From: Candidatus Sumerlaeaceae bacterium
GTDB lineage: Bacteria > Sumerlaeota > Sumerlaeia > Sumerlaeales > Sumerlaeaceae
Direction: 5' to 3'
NCBI GenBank assembly: GCA_026418615.1
Contig: JAOAAY010000003.1
Coordinates: 1 to 64,000 of the forward strand
Length of the DNA stretch: 64,000 nucleotides
Shown here: positions 10,450 to 20,459 of the stretch, in pieces
Layout of the letters: every line of letters begins with the position of its first letter
How positions within the stretch are numbered: the stretch's first letter is position 1
Notes under the pieces: model-generated
Database searches by the model: none
Seen by the model: the letters and a program-made list of their open reading frames with translations, nothing else
Told to the model about the DNA's origin: nothing
Translations under genes and position numbers: made by a program

Positions 10450-12933
10450 GTGAACTGTTGGAAGAGTGTTCGGACCTGCGCCAAGGCTTGCGCCCTTGCA
10501 GTTTTCTTGACGGTAATCGGATGTGAACGAGACAAGGGTGGCGGCCCGTCAGAGATTCCGCCACCCACACCGCCACCAGTAGCACCCTCAGTCGGCCCGG
10601 CGACGACTCAAACGATTTCGCTCGACCAGCGTTCGACCGGCTCGTTGTCCGAGACACCGAGTTCGTCCGATTTGCCCCTAGAGCCGCCGCTCACCACGGG
10701 CAGCCAAGCCGAATTGGTCCTAAGTCCGCCTAAGGCGGATCTTCCGAGTACCGCGACTGATGAAAAAGCAGAGTCCGCGTCGCCCGAGCCAACCGCCGTT
10801 GCCATGGCTGCCGCGAAGAACGAAGCCGCCACGGCTTCAAGCGCCTATGTGCGCGGTGCGGCGCAGTCCCCGGTGTTCTGGCAGCCGTGGACTGATGCGG
10901 CGTTCGAGCGAGCCAAGGCATTGAACCGTCCCGTGCTGGTCAGCATTGGCACTAACTGGTGCCCCTTATGCTACCAAATGGATGCGACGACCTACATGGA
11001 TAAAGAGGTGGCCAAGGCGCTTAATGATGGGTTTGTTGCCATCAAAGTGGACGCTGACGAGCGCCCCGACATTAATGAGCGGTTTCAGGCTGCCCACTAC
11101 CTGATCAACCGGCAGGCTGGCGGCTGGCCGTTGACCGCGTTTGTTCTGCCAGATGGCCGCGTGTTCGAGAGTCTGACCTACATACCGCCGAAATCGTCCG
11201 GCGACAAAGTGGGAATGGTCGAGATTCTCAAACAGGTTCAGGATGTGTACACCAACCAGCGGCCTGCGGTGGAGAAGCAGGCAACCCTTGTCGAAGCCGG
11301 TGTAGCGCGCAGCGGTCTCGATCCGGCACGCAAGGCTGAAGCCAAGCCCGCTGCCCTGAGCGCATTGATCGCCTCGGTCGAAAAGGATTTTGACTCGCAG
11401 CGGAGCGGGTTTGGACCGGCCAAGGGGCCGAAGTTCCCCAGCGGGACTGCGTTGGTATTGTTACTGCAGTCGTACTCGGACTCGGGCGACAAGGAGCGCC
11501 TCGGCATGGTCACGCGCACGCTGACAAATTATTATCGCAGCGGCCTTCGGGATCATGTCATGGGCGGATTTTTCCGCTACACCAGCGACGGCGAATTCCG
11601 CAAACCGCATTTCGAGAAGAAACTGCATGTGCAGGCGGAACTGCTCAGCGCGTACTGTCTGGCCTATGCGGCCTCGCGTCAATCGTTGCTGAAAGAAGCG
11701 GCGCAGGAGATCCTGCGGTTCAGCCGCGAGACGCTGGAGAATGAGGGCGGAGGCTTTTTTGCGTCGCAGGCTGCCGATGTGGAACCGGGCGACAACGGGG
11801 CTTTCTACCGTTATTCCGTTGATGAGGTGAAGCGCATCGCAGGCGATGCAGACGCCGCCGTGTTCAATAGATACCTGAGCATTGGGGCGGAAGGCAACAC
11901 GGACAAGGAAGGCCGAAGCGTGCCATTCGCTGCTTCCTCGCTGCAAGCCGCGGCTGATGCCCTTGGCGTCACCCGCGAGGCGGCGCAGAAATCCCTCGAT
12001 AGTGCCCGGGCCAAACTGCGAGCCGAACGCACCAGCCGCGACAAGCAGCCCTATGTGGATAAGACCATTATCGCGGCGTGGAACGCTCTGATGATTTCGG
12101 CCTACCTTGATGCATACCGCTACTTGGGCGATGCGCGGGCACGGGATTTTGCTCTGAGGACGGCAGACTTCTTACTCGAAAAAATGGTTTCGGAAACGGA
12201 CGGGGTTGCCCGCTCGCTCAGCAAGGGGCAGATCTCCGTCTACGGCCTCCTCGAGGATCAGGTGCTTCTGGCGGCGGCGCTCATTGACTGCTTTGAGGTG
12301 TCGGGCAACAAGGATTATTTAGACACTGCATTGTCGTTGATGGAGTTCGTCGAGGCCAAATTCCTCGACCCGGCCACCGGCCTCTACCTCGACCGTGTCC
12401 CTGAACGAGGCGCAGCCGGCCTGCTGGCCACGCCCCGGTTCAACATTCTCGACAATCCAACCCCGGCACCCAATGCCGTGGCTGCGATCAACTGGTACAG
12501 GTTCTATCAAGCCACGCAGGATGAAAAACATTTGGACAAGGCCCGCAGGCTTGTGGACATCGTCGTGGGGCAGGAGCAGTTCGGGGGCACCGTGGCGGCG
12601 ACCTACGGTCTGGCGCTTTCCTACATCCTGAACGCTCCGCCCAAGGTGCTCATCATCGGGGAACCGGATGACACGGCTGTGTCCGCGATGCGCGAGGCGG
12701 CACTCCCCGTGTTCCGGATGGGCAAACTTGTGGAGACCCTCACGCCGGATCAGGCCAAGAGCACCGACTACAAGCCAGCCAAAGAGGGCGGGGTGATTGT
12801 CTATGTCTGCACGGCTGAAAACTGCGCTCCGCCCACAAACGACAAGACCAAAGTTGTCGAGTTAATCAAAACCTTCGGACGCCCGAAATCCGAGACGGAC
12901 AAGACGGAGTCCTCTGCGGAGCCTCAAGACTGA
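10450..12933 (+). CDS. thioredoxin-domain / DUF255 (YyaL / spermatogenesis-associated protein 20-like) lipoprotein
   Basis: Lipobox-like ALAVFLTVIGC after likely GTG start; TNWCPLCYQMDATTYMDKEVAKALNDGFVAIKVDADERPDI and QAGGWPLTAFVLPDGRVF typical of the YyaL N-domain; alpha-barrel C-part. Confidence 0.88.
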   Translation: MNCWKSVRTCAKACALAVFLTVIGCERDKGGGPSEIPPPTPPPVAPSVGPATTQTISLDQRSTGSLSETPSSSDLPLEPPLTTGSQAELVLSPPKADLPSTATDEKAESASPEPTAVAMAAAKNEAATASSAYVRGAAQSPVFWQPWTDAAFERAKALNRPVLVSIGTNWCPLCYQMDATTYMDKEVAKALNDGFVAIKVDADERPDINERFQAAHYLINRQAGGWPLTAFVLPDGRVFESLTYIPPKSSGDKVGMVEILKQVQDVYTNQRPAVEKQATLVEAGVARSGLDPARKAEAKPAALSALIASVEKDFDSQRSGFGPAKGPKFPSGTALVLLLQSYSDSGDKERLGMVTRTLTNYYRSGLRDHVMGGFFRYTSDGEFRKPHFEKKLHVQAELLSAYCLAYAASRQSLLKEAAQEILRFSRETLENEGGGFFASQAADVEPGDNGAFYRYSVDEVKRIAGDADAAVFNRYLSIGAEGNTDKEGRSVPFAASSLQAAADALGVTREAAQKSLDSARAKLRAERTSRDKQPYVDKTIIAAWNALMISAYLDAYRYLGDARARDFALRTADFLLEKMVSETDGVARSLSKGQISVYGLLEDQVLLAAALIDCFEVSGNKDYLDTALSLMEFVEAKFLDPATGLYLDRVPERGAAGLLATPRFNILDNPTPAPNAVAAINWYRFYQATQDEKHLDKARRLVDIVVGQEQFGGTVAATYGLALSYILNAPPKVLIIGEPDDTAVSAMREAALPVFRMGKLVETLTPDQAKSTDYKPAKEGGVIVYVCTAENCAPPTNDKTKVVELIKTFGRPKSETDKTESSAEPQD

Positions 12934-12949
12934 CGGGGAAAGGGACGCA

Positions 12950-14302
12950 GTGGCTGTAAAACATACGATCCTAATCGCTGATGATGAAAAGAACACCCGA
13001 GAGGGACTAAAGTGGGCCCTGGAGCGGCAAAATCTGACCATCTTTCTGGCCGCCGACGGTGAAGAGGCGCTGCGCATCATCCGAACCCAGCGCGTGGATA
13101 TCCTCATCACCGATCTCCGAATGCCCAAACTGGACGGCATGGGACTGCTGGCTCGTGTGAGGGAGGAGTCGCCGTCAACTTCCGTGGTCATCCTGACGGG
13201 CCACGGCACGGTCGAGTCGGCTGTGGACGCCATGAAGCGCGGGGCTTTCGACTACCTCATCAAACCCGTCAACATCGACGAGTTAAACATGCTCGTGGAC
13301 CGCATTCTCTCAACGCGCGCACTGGTTGACGAGAATGCGCAACTGCGCGAGTCGCTCGACTCCCGCTACGGTTTTGAAAACATCATCGGCAAGAGCGAGG
13401 CGATGATGAATGTGTTTGCAAAAGTCCGCACGGTGGCGCCGTCGAGAGCCAATGTGTTGCTCTACGGCGAGAGCGGAACCGGCAAGGAACTGATCGCAAA
13501 CGCCATCCATCAGCACTCGCCGCGCAAACACAAGCCGATGGTCAAGGTCAACTGCGGTGCGCTGCCGCTGACCCTGTTGGAAAGCGAACTGTTTGGTCAC
13601 GAGAAAGGGGCTTTCACCGGCGCGGTGCGGACCCGCGAGGGACGCTTCGAGATTGCCGACGGCGGGACAATCTTTCTCGATGAAATCAGCGAGACAGCGC
13701 CCGAGTTTCAAGTCAAACTGTTACGAGTTCTGCAGGAGGGCGAGTTTGAACGCGTGGGGGGGACACAAACGCTGCGGACGGATGTCCGGGTCATCGCGGC
13801 CAGCAACAAGCGCCTCGACGACCTCGTGCGCGAGGGCAAGTTTCGTGAGGACCTGTACTACCGCCTGAAGGTCGTGGAAATAGACCTGCCGCCACTGCGC
13901 GAACGGCGGGAGGACATCCCTCTGCTGGTGGACTACTTTCTCGAGGAGGCGTCGCGGTATTACGGCAAACCCAAGCCGTCGGTGCATCCGCGCGCGATGA
14001 CCGCGCTCCAGAACTTCCATTGGCCCGGAAATGTTCGACAACTCAAAAATGTCATTGAGGGGGCCATTGTCATGACGAACGGCGAACTGAACCTGCAGGC
14101 CCTGCCTCAAGAGATCAGCGGACAAACGGGTCCGGCCGCTTATGTTCAGATTCCCGTCACCGCCACGCTGCGCGAGGCCGAAAAGGAACTCATCACGGCC
14201 GCTCTCATTGCCAACGGCAACAACCGCGCCAAGACCGCGCGATCGTTGGGACTTGGAAGAAAAACTCTATATAGAAAGATCGAAGAATACGGCATTCAGT
14301 AA
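12950..14302 (+). CDS. sigma-54-dependent response regulator (NtrC/AtoC family)
   Basis: REC domain [13 protein letters not shown]...[13 protein letters not shown]+ [21 protein letters not shown] motif, C-terminal Fis-type HTH ([26 protein letters not shown]); GTG start. Confidence 0.95.
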   Translation: MAVKHTILIADDEKNTREGLKWALERQNLTIFLAADGEEALRIIRTQRVDILITDLRMPKLDGMGLLARVREESPSTSVVILTGHGTVESAVDAMKRGAFDYLIKPVNIDELNMLVDRILSTRALVDENAQLRESLDSRYGFENIIGKSEAMMNVFAKVRTVAPSRANVLLYGESGTGKELIANAIHQHSPRKHKPMVKVNCGALPLTLLESELFGHEKGAFTGAVRTREGRFEIADGGTIFLDEISETAPEFQVKLLRVLQEGEFERVGGTQTLRTDVRVIAASNKRLDDLVREGKFREDLYYRLKVVEIDLPPLRERREDIPLLVDYFLEEASRYYGKPKPSVHPRAMTALQNFHWPGNVRQLKNVIEGAIVMTNGELNLQALPQEISGQTGPAAYVQIPVTATLREAEKELITAALIANGNNRAKTARSLGLGRKTLYRKIEEYGIQ

Positions 14303-14322
14303 CATTTCAGGGATGCCGCACC

Positions 14323-15501
14323 TCACAGCAAATCCCGCACCCGAACCCATTCGCGATTGCGGGCACTAATCTCGATGGCTTCAAGGACTGCCTGAACCCG
14401 AAGACCGTCGTCCATATCCGGCGACGCAGGTTTCTTGGAAGCGAGCGCCTCGAGGAAGTCATACACGGCATTGACGAAGGTGTGTTCGTAACCGATGATA
14501 TGACCTGCAGGCCACCAAGCCTTGATGTACGGATGAGTGGCGTCCGTGACGAGGATGTCGCGAAAGCCTTGGCGCGCCGCCCCGTCTTTGAGCGACAGGA
14601 ATTGGAGTCGGTTCATGTCCTCGAAGTTGAAGCACAGGCCGCCCCGCGACCCGTAAATCTCAAATCCGTTGAAGTTCTTGCGACCGGTGGCAAAGCGGGT
14701 TGCCTCGAAAGTACCGACGGCGCCGTTGTCGAAACTGGCCAGCCATGCGGCAGCGTCATCCACGGTGACCTTGCCCATTTTTCGCCCCCGCGCGGCCTGC
14801 CTTCTGAGTCCGCTGCCGCTGTCGGCGGCCGGAAGCGGGCGTTCCCGGATGAATGTCCGGGTCATGCCGCAGACCTCATCAAGTTCACCGACGAGGAAGC
14901 GTGCCATGTCAATGATATGGCTTCCAATGTCACCCAGTGCGCCGCTGCCCGCCTGTTCGCGATCCAGCCTCCAAACCAGCGGGAATGCCGGATCCACAAT
15001 CCAATCCTGCAGATAGAATGCGCGGAAATGCCGGATCTCGCCGATTTCCCCTGCCCGGATGATTTCGCGCGCAAGGGCGACCGCGGGCACGCGCCGGTAG
15101 TTGAACATGACGAGCGATGGAACTCGCGCTTTGCGGACGGCAGCCGCCATTTCCTTGGCTTCGGCCAGCGTATTGGCGATGGGTTTTTCGCAGATGATGG
15201 CCTTGCCAGCGCGTGCGGCGGCCAAGACCTGCTCCTTGTGGGCCCAGCCGGGGCTGGCGATGTCTACGACATCGATGTCTGGGCGGGATATCAGTTTCAT
15301 CGCGTCCGTCTCCCAAGATTCCCAGCCATACCGCTCCGCGGCAGCCTTCACCGCGGCTTCGTTGCGTCCACAAATGGCTTTCATGACAGGCCGCAGGCGT
15401 AATTCCGGGAAAAACATGGCCACATCCTTGAAGGCGTGGCTGTGGGCCTTGCCCATGAAAGCGTAACCGATGAGACCAATGTTTACATGGGTTCTGCGCA
15501 T
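14323..15501 (-). CDS. Gfo/Idh/MocA family oxidoreductase
   Basis: VNIGLIGYAFMGKAHSHAF, IDVVDIASPGWAHKEQVLAAARAGKAIICEKPIANTLAEA. Confidence 0.93.
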   Translation of the reverse strand: MRRTHVNIGLIGYAFMGKAHSHAFKDVAMFFPELRLRPVMKAICGRNEAAVKAAAERYGWESWETDAMKLISRPDIDVVDIASPGWAHKEQVLAAARAGKAIICEKPIANTLAEAKEMAAAVRKARVPSLVMFNYRRVPAVALAREIIRAGEIGEIRHFRAFYLQDWIVDPAFPLVWRLDREQAGSGALGDIGSHIIDMARFLVGELDEVCGMTRTFIRERPLPAADSGSGLRRQAARGRKMGKVTVDDAAAWLASFDNGAVGTFEATRFATGRKNFNGFEIYGSRGGLCFNFEDMNRLQFLSLKDGAARQGFRDILVTDATHPYIKAWWPAGHIIGYEHTFVNAVYDFLEALASKKPASPDMDDGLRVQAVLEAIEISARNREWVRVRDLL

Positions 15502-15597
15502 CCCGTGCCGTTCCTCCCGGTGAGTGCAACCTTGTTTCCGACGGCCTCAGTGTGGTCTGGGTGCGCCGCAGCGGCAACGGGAAAAACCTGCAGGGCA

Positions 15598-16209
15598 TTA
15601 CTCGCCCCGAGCGCGCATGATATCGCCGTCGCTTACGCTGCCGTTGGTCGGATCGTAATCCTGAACGCCCAAGGTGGCCGTTTCCGGATCCATGGGTTCA
15701 TGATCCTGATCTGGTCCGGCGCTCGAGATGACCCACAAAGGTTTCATGGCGCCCCAAGGCTGTTCGCGGTAAAGGGTGGCCTGGTTGTGTCCTTGAAAGC
15801 CGGTCGTGGAGTAGCCGGGCTCCCCGAAAATGGCGAGATAACGCTGCCAAGGTTGAAGTTTCCCGCCACCAGACGCCACGAAGGGGTCTGGAAATGGGCC
15901 GGATGTGAGGTAGGCAATCGGGGAGGTGATCCAGTGATAACGGTCCGCAAGCGTTTCCTTCTTGGGTACGGTGCTCCAAGGAAACTGAACCCAAGGCACT
16001 GGCCCGAAAACCGGTGGGGGGACATTTTGATCAACGGCGTAAACCTCGATGCCGAGCGCAGTCGTGCGCTGCTCGGCGCGCACACGGCTGACCTTGGCGC
16101 GCGTTTGGGCTTCGAGGAAGTTGGGCAAAGCGATCGCCGCGAGAATCGCAACAATCGCAACCACAATCAGCAGTTCGATAAGTGTAAAGGCGCTCAATCC
16201 CGGTTTCAT
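15598..16209 (-). CDS. type IV pilin-like / pseudopilin protein
   Basis: Class III leader and hydrophobic helix MKPGLSAFTLIELLIVVAIVAILAAIALPNFLEAQTRAKVSRVRAE; C-terminal YDPTNGSVSDGDIMRARG. Confidence 0.92.
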   Translation of the reverse strand: MKPGLSAFTLIELLIVVAIVAILAAIALPNFLEAQTRAKVSRVRAEQRTTALGIEVYAVDQNVPPPVFGPVPWVQFPWSTVPKKETLADRYHWITSPIAYLTSGPFPDPFVASGGGKLQPWQRYLAIFGEPGYSTTGFQGHNQATLYREQPWGAMKPLWVISSAGPDQDHEPMDPETATLGVQDYDPTNGSVSDGDIMRARGE

Positions 16210-16331
16210 GGGGTCTTCAACCGCACGGTGGCGGCGTCAGGTGCAAGCGCTAATTCAGTATATAATGCAGAGAAGGACAGCGTAAACTCCCGTTGCGGAT
16301 GAGTCTCGTGAGGCCATAGGCAATCAGTCCC

Positions 16332-19300
16332 GTGGATTTCGTTCATCTTCATGTGCATAGTCACTTCTCGCTGGAGGAGGGGGTTGCCCCTCCGGAGGCG
16401 CTTGTGATGCGCGCCCGCGAACTGGGCATGCGTGCGCTTGCCCTCACCGACCACAACTCGCTGGCGGGGGTGGTCGCGTTTTGCACGGCATGCCGGACGC
16501 ACGGCATCCGCCCTGTGATCGGGGCAGAACTGGATGTGTTGCCGTTTGAAACCAAGGTCACTTCCGCCCAACTATTCCGATTGGTTTTGCTTGCCGAAAA
16601 TGAGGCGGGTTACCGCAACCTCGTGCGCTTGGTGCAGCGCGCGCATACCGCCCCGGTGCGCGGCAATCCGGCCATTCGTCTTGATGACCTGAAGGCAGGC
16701 GCCAGCGGTCTGATTGTCCTGACCGGCGGCGAGCACAGCGAACTCTACCACCTCGTCGCGTCAGGGCGCGCGGCGGAGACGGAGACCCACATCACGGAAC
16801 TCGTGCGGATTTTCTCGCGCGAGAATGTCGTCTTCGAGGTCCAAAATTTCGGTGTTACAGGCGAGTCGCCCGTGGCGGGGCAGATCGTCCGGCTGGCCGA
16901 GTTTCTGTCCATGAGATGTGTGGCGACCAACGATGTCTGCTTTCTGTACCCTGAAGATTCCATCTGTTATGAGTTTTTGCGCCGTGACGCCCCGCCCTCG
17001 TTCCTGAGTTTCCTCGAGCGTCGCGATCCGTTGCGCCACCGCCATCTGGCCTCTCCCGCCGACATGATGCGCAAGTTCCAGCGCACGCCTCAGGTCATCC
17101 GCAGCACCGTGGATATCTCCGAGCGCTGCGGCTTCGTGCCGAATCTCGAGAAGAAGCGTTTCCCATCCCAGGATTTCGTACGCGGGTTCGATGCCGACTC
17201 CTACCTCTGGGATCTCACCTTCCGCGAAGCGCGTGCCCGCTTCACGGAACTCACCTCGGAGATGAAGAACCGGCTCAACGAAGAATTCGATTACCTGAAA
17301 AACGAAGGGTTGTCTAATAATATCCTGTTGCTTTGGAACATCGCGCAGTTTTGCCGCCGTTCGCGCATTGCACTCGGCGTGGGCCGCGGCAACACCATTT
17401 CGAGCCTGATAGCCCACATTTTGGGCATCACTCAGGTCAACCCATTGGATTACAAACTGCGTTTTCTGGGTTTTGAGGGCGAAACGCCTCAAGACCGTTG
17501 CCTGACGGTCGAAATCCCCTCCAGCCATGCCCGACGCCTGCATGAATTCCTGCGCGAAAACTTTGGCGCCAACTTTTGCAGTGCCGTGGGGCGTTGGTTG
17601 CCAGCCAGCAAGACATCACTGGCGCGCGAAATCTGCCAATGGTTTCATTTGCCTTTCACGCAGGTGGCGGCCCTCGTAGAGGAGTGGGACGATCGAGCGC
17701 CGCACGGAGAAGCGACGCTGGAGCGTTTCGTGCCGCACCGCGGCGATGGTGTGGCGCTCCCCAACCGCGATGTGGTGCGGTTCATGCTGGCACGGTTGCT
17801 GCCGCGCCCGCGCCAATTGGCATGCGCCGAACAGCAGTTTGCCATTTCCGGCGAGAATTTGAACGGACTGGTCCCGCGCGTGCCGGCGGAAGACGAACTC
17901 GTGACGCAGATGGATGCCGCAGCGTTAGATGGTTTCAACATCCCGCGGGTGCGCATTGACTCGAGTCCACTCCTCAATATCATTGACACCGCGGCCCGTT
18001 GGGTCCGCGAGCAGGAGCATGCCAAATTCGACCCGGAACGCATTCCGCCGGACGATGACGACACCTACAGCCTGCTCGCTCGCGGCCTCACGAACGGCAT
18101 AGATCCGTTTCACTCCATTACGATGAAATCCCTGCTGCGCGAGCACCGTCCACGCAACCTCATGGGGCTGCTCAAGTTGAAGGCCATGGAAAAAACGCCC
18201 GATGCCGACCGCGCCCCGGATGTCCGCGAACACCTGCCCGAATGTCTGCTTACCTACCGCTGCGCCTTCATCAAGGCGCACTATCCCATGAGTTTCATGA
18301 CCGCGCTGCTGACCCACTCGTATCCGAATCGCAAAAAGTTCACGGTCATCTTGCGCGAGGCCAAGCAGATGGGCATCCGGATCCTGCCGCCAGACATCAA
18401 CCGCAGTTTTTACGAGTTTTCGCTGGCCCCGCGTGCCATTCGCACCGGCCTGATGGTCGTCAGCGGACTCGGCGAGAAAGCCTATGCGGAAATCGAGCGC
18501 GTGCGGATGGGAGGCAATTTCAACAATTTGCTCGATCTCATCCGCCGCACGGATCCCCGGCTGGTGAACAACCGGGTTCTCGCCAATCTGGCCCGAACGG
18601 GCGCTCTCGATGTATTCAACCTCAAACGCTCGCAACTTCTGAGTATGATCGAGGATCAGGCCGATTTTGCGCGCAAGGATGGCGCGGCCCCGTCGCTCTT
18701 CGACGGACAGGATGACCTGGAGGGGCTGCCCGCGCTGGATGCTCCCGACATCCCGGAGTTGTCCGAGGGCGACATTATCCGCAACGAGATCGCCGCGGCC
18801 GGCTACTGCATTTCCTTTGACCAGTTACACTTTTACAAAGGCCTCATCCGTCAGTGCCGCGCCTTGTCGCCCTACGAATTGTCCGCTAAATATGTGGGAC
18901 GAGAGGTGCACCTCGCCGGCTTCATCGAGCATGCCGACTCGCGCAGCCCGCTCATTGATGAGACCGAACAGGTGCTGCTCGACATGGAGGGACGGGTCGT
19001 TGTCATGGCGCTCAAAGCCGCGAAACTTTACGAGGCCGCCCTCCAGGCGAACGCACCAGTGCTCGTCGGCGGAACAGTTCACCGTCGAAAGGATGAAGTG
19101 TACCTCAAGGCGCTCACGGCTTTCACCCTCCGGCAGGTCCAACAGATGAGCCGGCAGGTGCTCGAATTGACCTTGGATCTGAGCGGCGAGAACCTTCGCA
19201 CGGTTCGTCTCATCCGATCGCTTGTGCGCCAGTACCGCACCGGTGGCACAACGCTCCTGCGTATCGAGAATTTCGCCGGAAGCAGTTTCGGCCGCTGGTA

Positions 19301-19517
19301 CGCCGGGGCCATCTCGGGTGCCAAGGTCTTCTTCAGTCCGCCGTTTTATCAGGCTCTGAAACTGATCCTCCCGGAGGAACAGATGACCCTGACCGTGGCC
19401 GAGGACACGGACCCTGATCTCCTTCACGCTCTCTCTCCCTCGCGTTTCCCGCGGGCGGAAAAGCCGGGTTCCCCGCCGGAGCCGGAAGAGAATTCGTCCG
19501 TCATTGATGCGTATTAG
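16332..19517 (+). CDS. DNA polymerase III alpha subunit (DnaE) homologue, predicted catalytically inactive
   Basis: PHP domain (FVHLHVHSHFSLEEG, ALTDHNSLAGVVAF, ATNDVCFLYPED), GVGRGNTISSLIAHILGITQVNPLDYKLRF, LKAHYP/FMxALLT-type segment IKAHYPMSFMTALLT, GIRILPPDIN; PDxDxDF motif replaced by CLTVEIP and most of the fingers absent. Confidence 0.9.
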   Translation: MDFVHLHVHSHFSLEEGVAPPEALVMRARELGMRALALTDHNSLAGVVAFCTACRTHGIRPVIGAELDVLPFETKVTSAQLFRLVLLAENEAGYRNLVRLVQRAHTAPVRGNPAIRLDDLKAGASGLIVLTGGEHSELYHLVASGRAAETETHITELVRIFSRENVVFEVQNFGVTGESPVAGQIVRLAEFLSMRCVATNDVCFLYPEDSICYEFLRRDAPPSFLSFLERRDPLRHRHLASPADMMRKFQRTPQVIRSTVDISERCGFVPNLEKKRFPSQDFVRGFDADSYLWDLTFREARARFTELTSEMKNRLNEEFDYLKNEGLSNNILLLWNIAQFCRRSRIALGVGRGNTISSLIAHILGITQVNPLDYKLRFLGFEGETPQDRCLTVEIPSSHARRLHEFLRENFGANFCSAVGRWLPASKTSLAREICQWFHLPFTQVAALVEEWDDRAPHGEATLERFVPHRGDGVALPNRDVVRFMLARLLPRPRQLACAEQQFAISGENLNGLVPRVPAEDELVTQMDAAALDGFNIPRVRIDSSPLLNIIDTAARWVREQEHAKFDPERIPPDDDDTYSLLARGLTNGIDPFHSITMKSLLREHRPRNLMGLLKLKAMEKTPDADRAPDVREHLPECLLTYRCAFIKAHYPMSFMTALLTHSYPNRKKFTVILREAKQMGIRILPPDINRSFYEFSLAPRAIRTGLMVVSGLGEKAYAEIERVRMGGNFNNLLDLIRRTDPRLVNNRVLANLARTGALDVFNLKRSQLLSMIEDQADFARKDGAAPSLFDGQDDLEGLPALDAPDIPELSEGDIIRNEIAAAGYCISFDQLHFYKGLIRQCRALSPYELSAKYVGREVHLAGFIEHADSRSPLIDETEQVLLDMEGRVVVMALKAAKLYEAALQANAPVLVGGTVHRRKDEVYLKALTAFTLRQVQQMSRQVLELTLDLSGENLRTVRLIRSLVRQYRTGGTTLLRIENFAGSSFGRWYAGAISGAKVFFSPPFYQALKLILPEEQMTLTVAEDTDPDLLHALSPSRFPRAEKPGSPPEPEENSSVIDAY

Positions 19518-19556
19518 GGGACGGCTGAAATCCTCAGTACGGAGAACCCGCGAATA

Positions 19557-20189
19557 ATGAAAAGTGCCTTGCGCTTCGCGCTTGCCCTCGCGGCCCTGAC
19601 AGGTGTCTTTCCTGCCATGGCTAACGGACCCTACGCAACTTTCAAGACCTCGGAGGGCGAGTTCATTGTCGAACTCCTGCCCGAAAAAGCGCCCAAGACT
19701 GTGGAGAATTTTATCGGGCTCGCCAAGGGCACCAAAGTTTGGCAGCACCCCGGGACCAAACAGCAGATGGAAAACAAACCGCTGTACAACGGCACGGTTT
19801 TCCACCGTACCATCAAAGGCTTCATGATTCAGGGTGGTGATCCGCTCGGCACAGGGACGGGCAACCCCGGGTATCGCTTCGAGGACGAATTCAGCGATTT
19901 GAAGTTTGATGCCCCGGGCATTCTGGCGATGGCCAACAGCGGCCCCAACACGAACGGCTGTCAGTTCTTTGTGACCGTCGCCCCCACGCCACACCTCAAC
20001 AATCGCCATACAATCTTTGGAAAGGTTGTCAAGGGGATGGATGTGGTGCTGAAGATCGCTGACAAGCCCAGCGAACCGGGATCCGGCCGCGCGATCAATC
20101 CCGTCAAACTTGAGACCGTGACCATCTCCGACTCCATGCCCGGCTCCGCGCCGGTCAAGGCGGACAGCCCCACGACTGGCGCCCGGTAA
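19557..20189 (+). CDS. cyclophilin-type peptidyl-prolyl cis-trans isomerase, exported
   Basis: Signal peptide; FHRTIKGFMIQGGDPLGTGTGNPGYRFEDEF, MANSGPNTNGCQFFVTVAPTPHLNNRHTIFGKVV. Confidence 0.95.
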   Translation: MKSALRFALALAALTGVFPAMANGPYATFKTSEGEFIVELLPEKAPKTVENFIGLAKGTKVWQHPGTKQQMENKPLYNGTVFHRTIKGFMIQGGDPLGTGTGNPGYRFEDEFSDLKFDAPGILAMANSGPNTNGCQFFVTVAPTPHLNNRHTIFGKVVKGMDVVLKIADKPSEPGSGRAINPVKLETVTISDSMPGSAPVKADSPTTGAR

Positions 20190-20209
20190 GATCTCGGAGG
20201 AATCGCCTT

Positions 20210-20458
20210 ATGCCTGTTTTCGAGTACAAATGCGAGGACTGCGGCGCCGAATTTGAGGAACTGCTCCTGAGCCGCGCCGAACAGTTCTCCGTCACCTGCA
20301 AGTCCTGTGCATCCGGAAATGTGACCAAATTGTTATCGGGAGCCGCCGTCCTTCACAGCCGCGAAGGCGGCTGCGCCTCCGGAGCCTGCGATTTTGACGG
20401 AGACTCATGCAGCGGGGGAGCGTGCGGGGGCGGCATGTGCGGATTGGGAGACGATTAG
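20210..20458 (+). CDS. FmdB-family zinc ribbon protein with Cys-rich tail
   Basis: MPVFEYKCEDCGAEFEELLLSRAEQFSVTCKSCASGNVTKLLSGAAV; tail GACDFDGDSCSGGACGGGMC. Confidence 0.88.
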   Translation: MPVFEYKCEDCGAEFEELLLSRAEQFSVTCKSCASGNVTKLLSGAAVLHSREGGCASGACDFDGDSCSGGACGGGMCGLGDD

Positions 20459-20459
20459 G

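Noticed and set aside
14482-15402. 306-aa plus-strand ORF antisense to the Gfo/Idh/MocA gene
   Set aside because: Shadow ORF; the minus strand carries clear Rossmann and EKP motifs.
16255-16268. TATAAT at 16261-16266 upstream of the DnaE-like gene as a promoter
   Set aside because: Plausible location in the divergent gap but no -35 match 16-18 nt upstream.
18825-20009. 394-aa minus-strand ORF antisense to the DnaE-like and cyclophilin genes
   Set aside because: Crosses two supported plus-strand genes; no recognisable domain.
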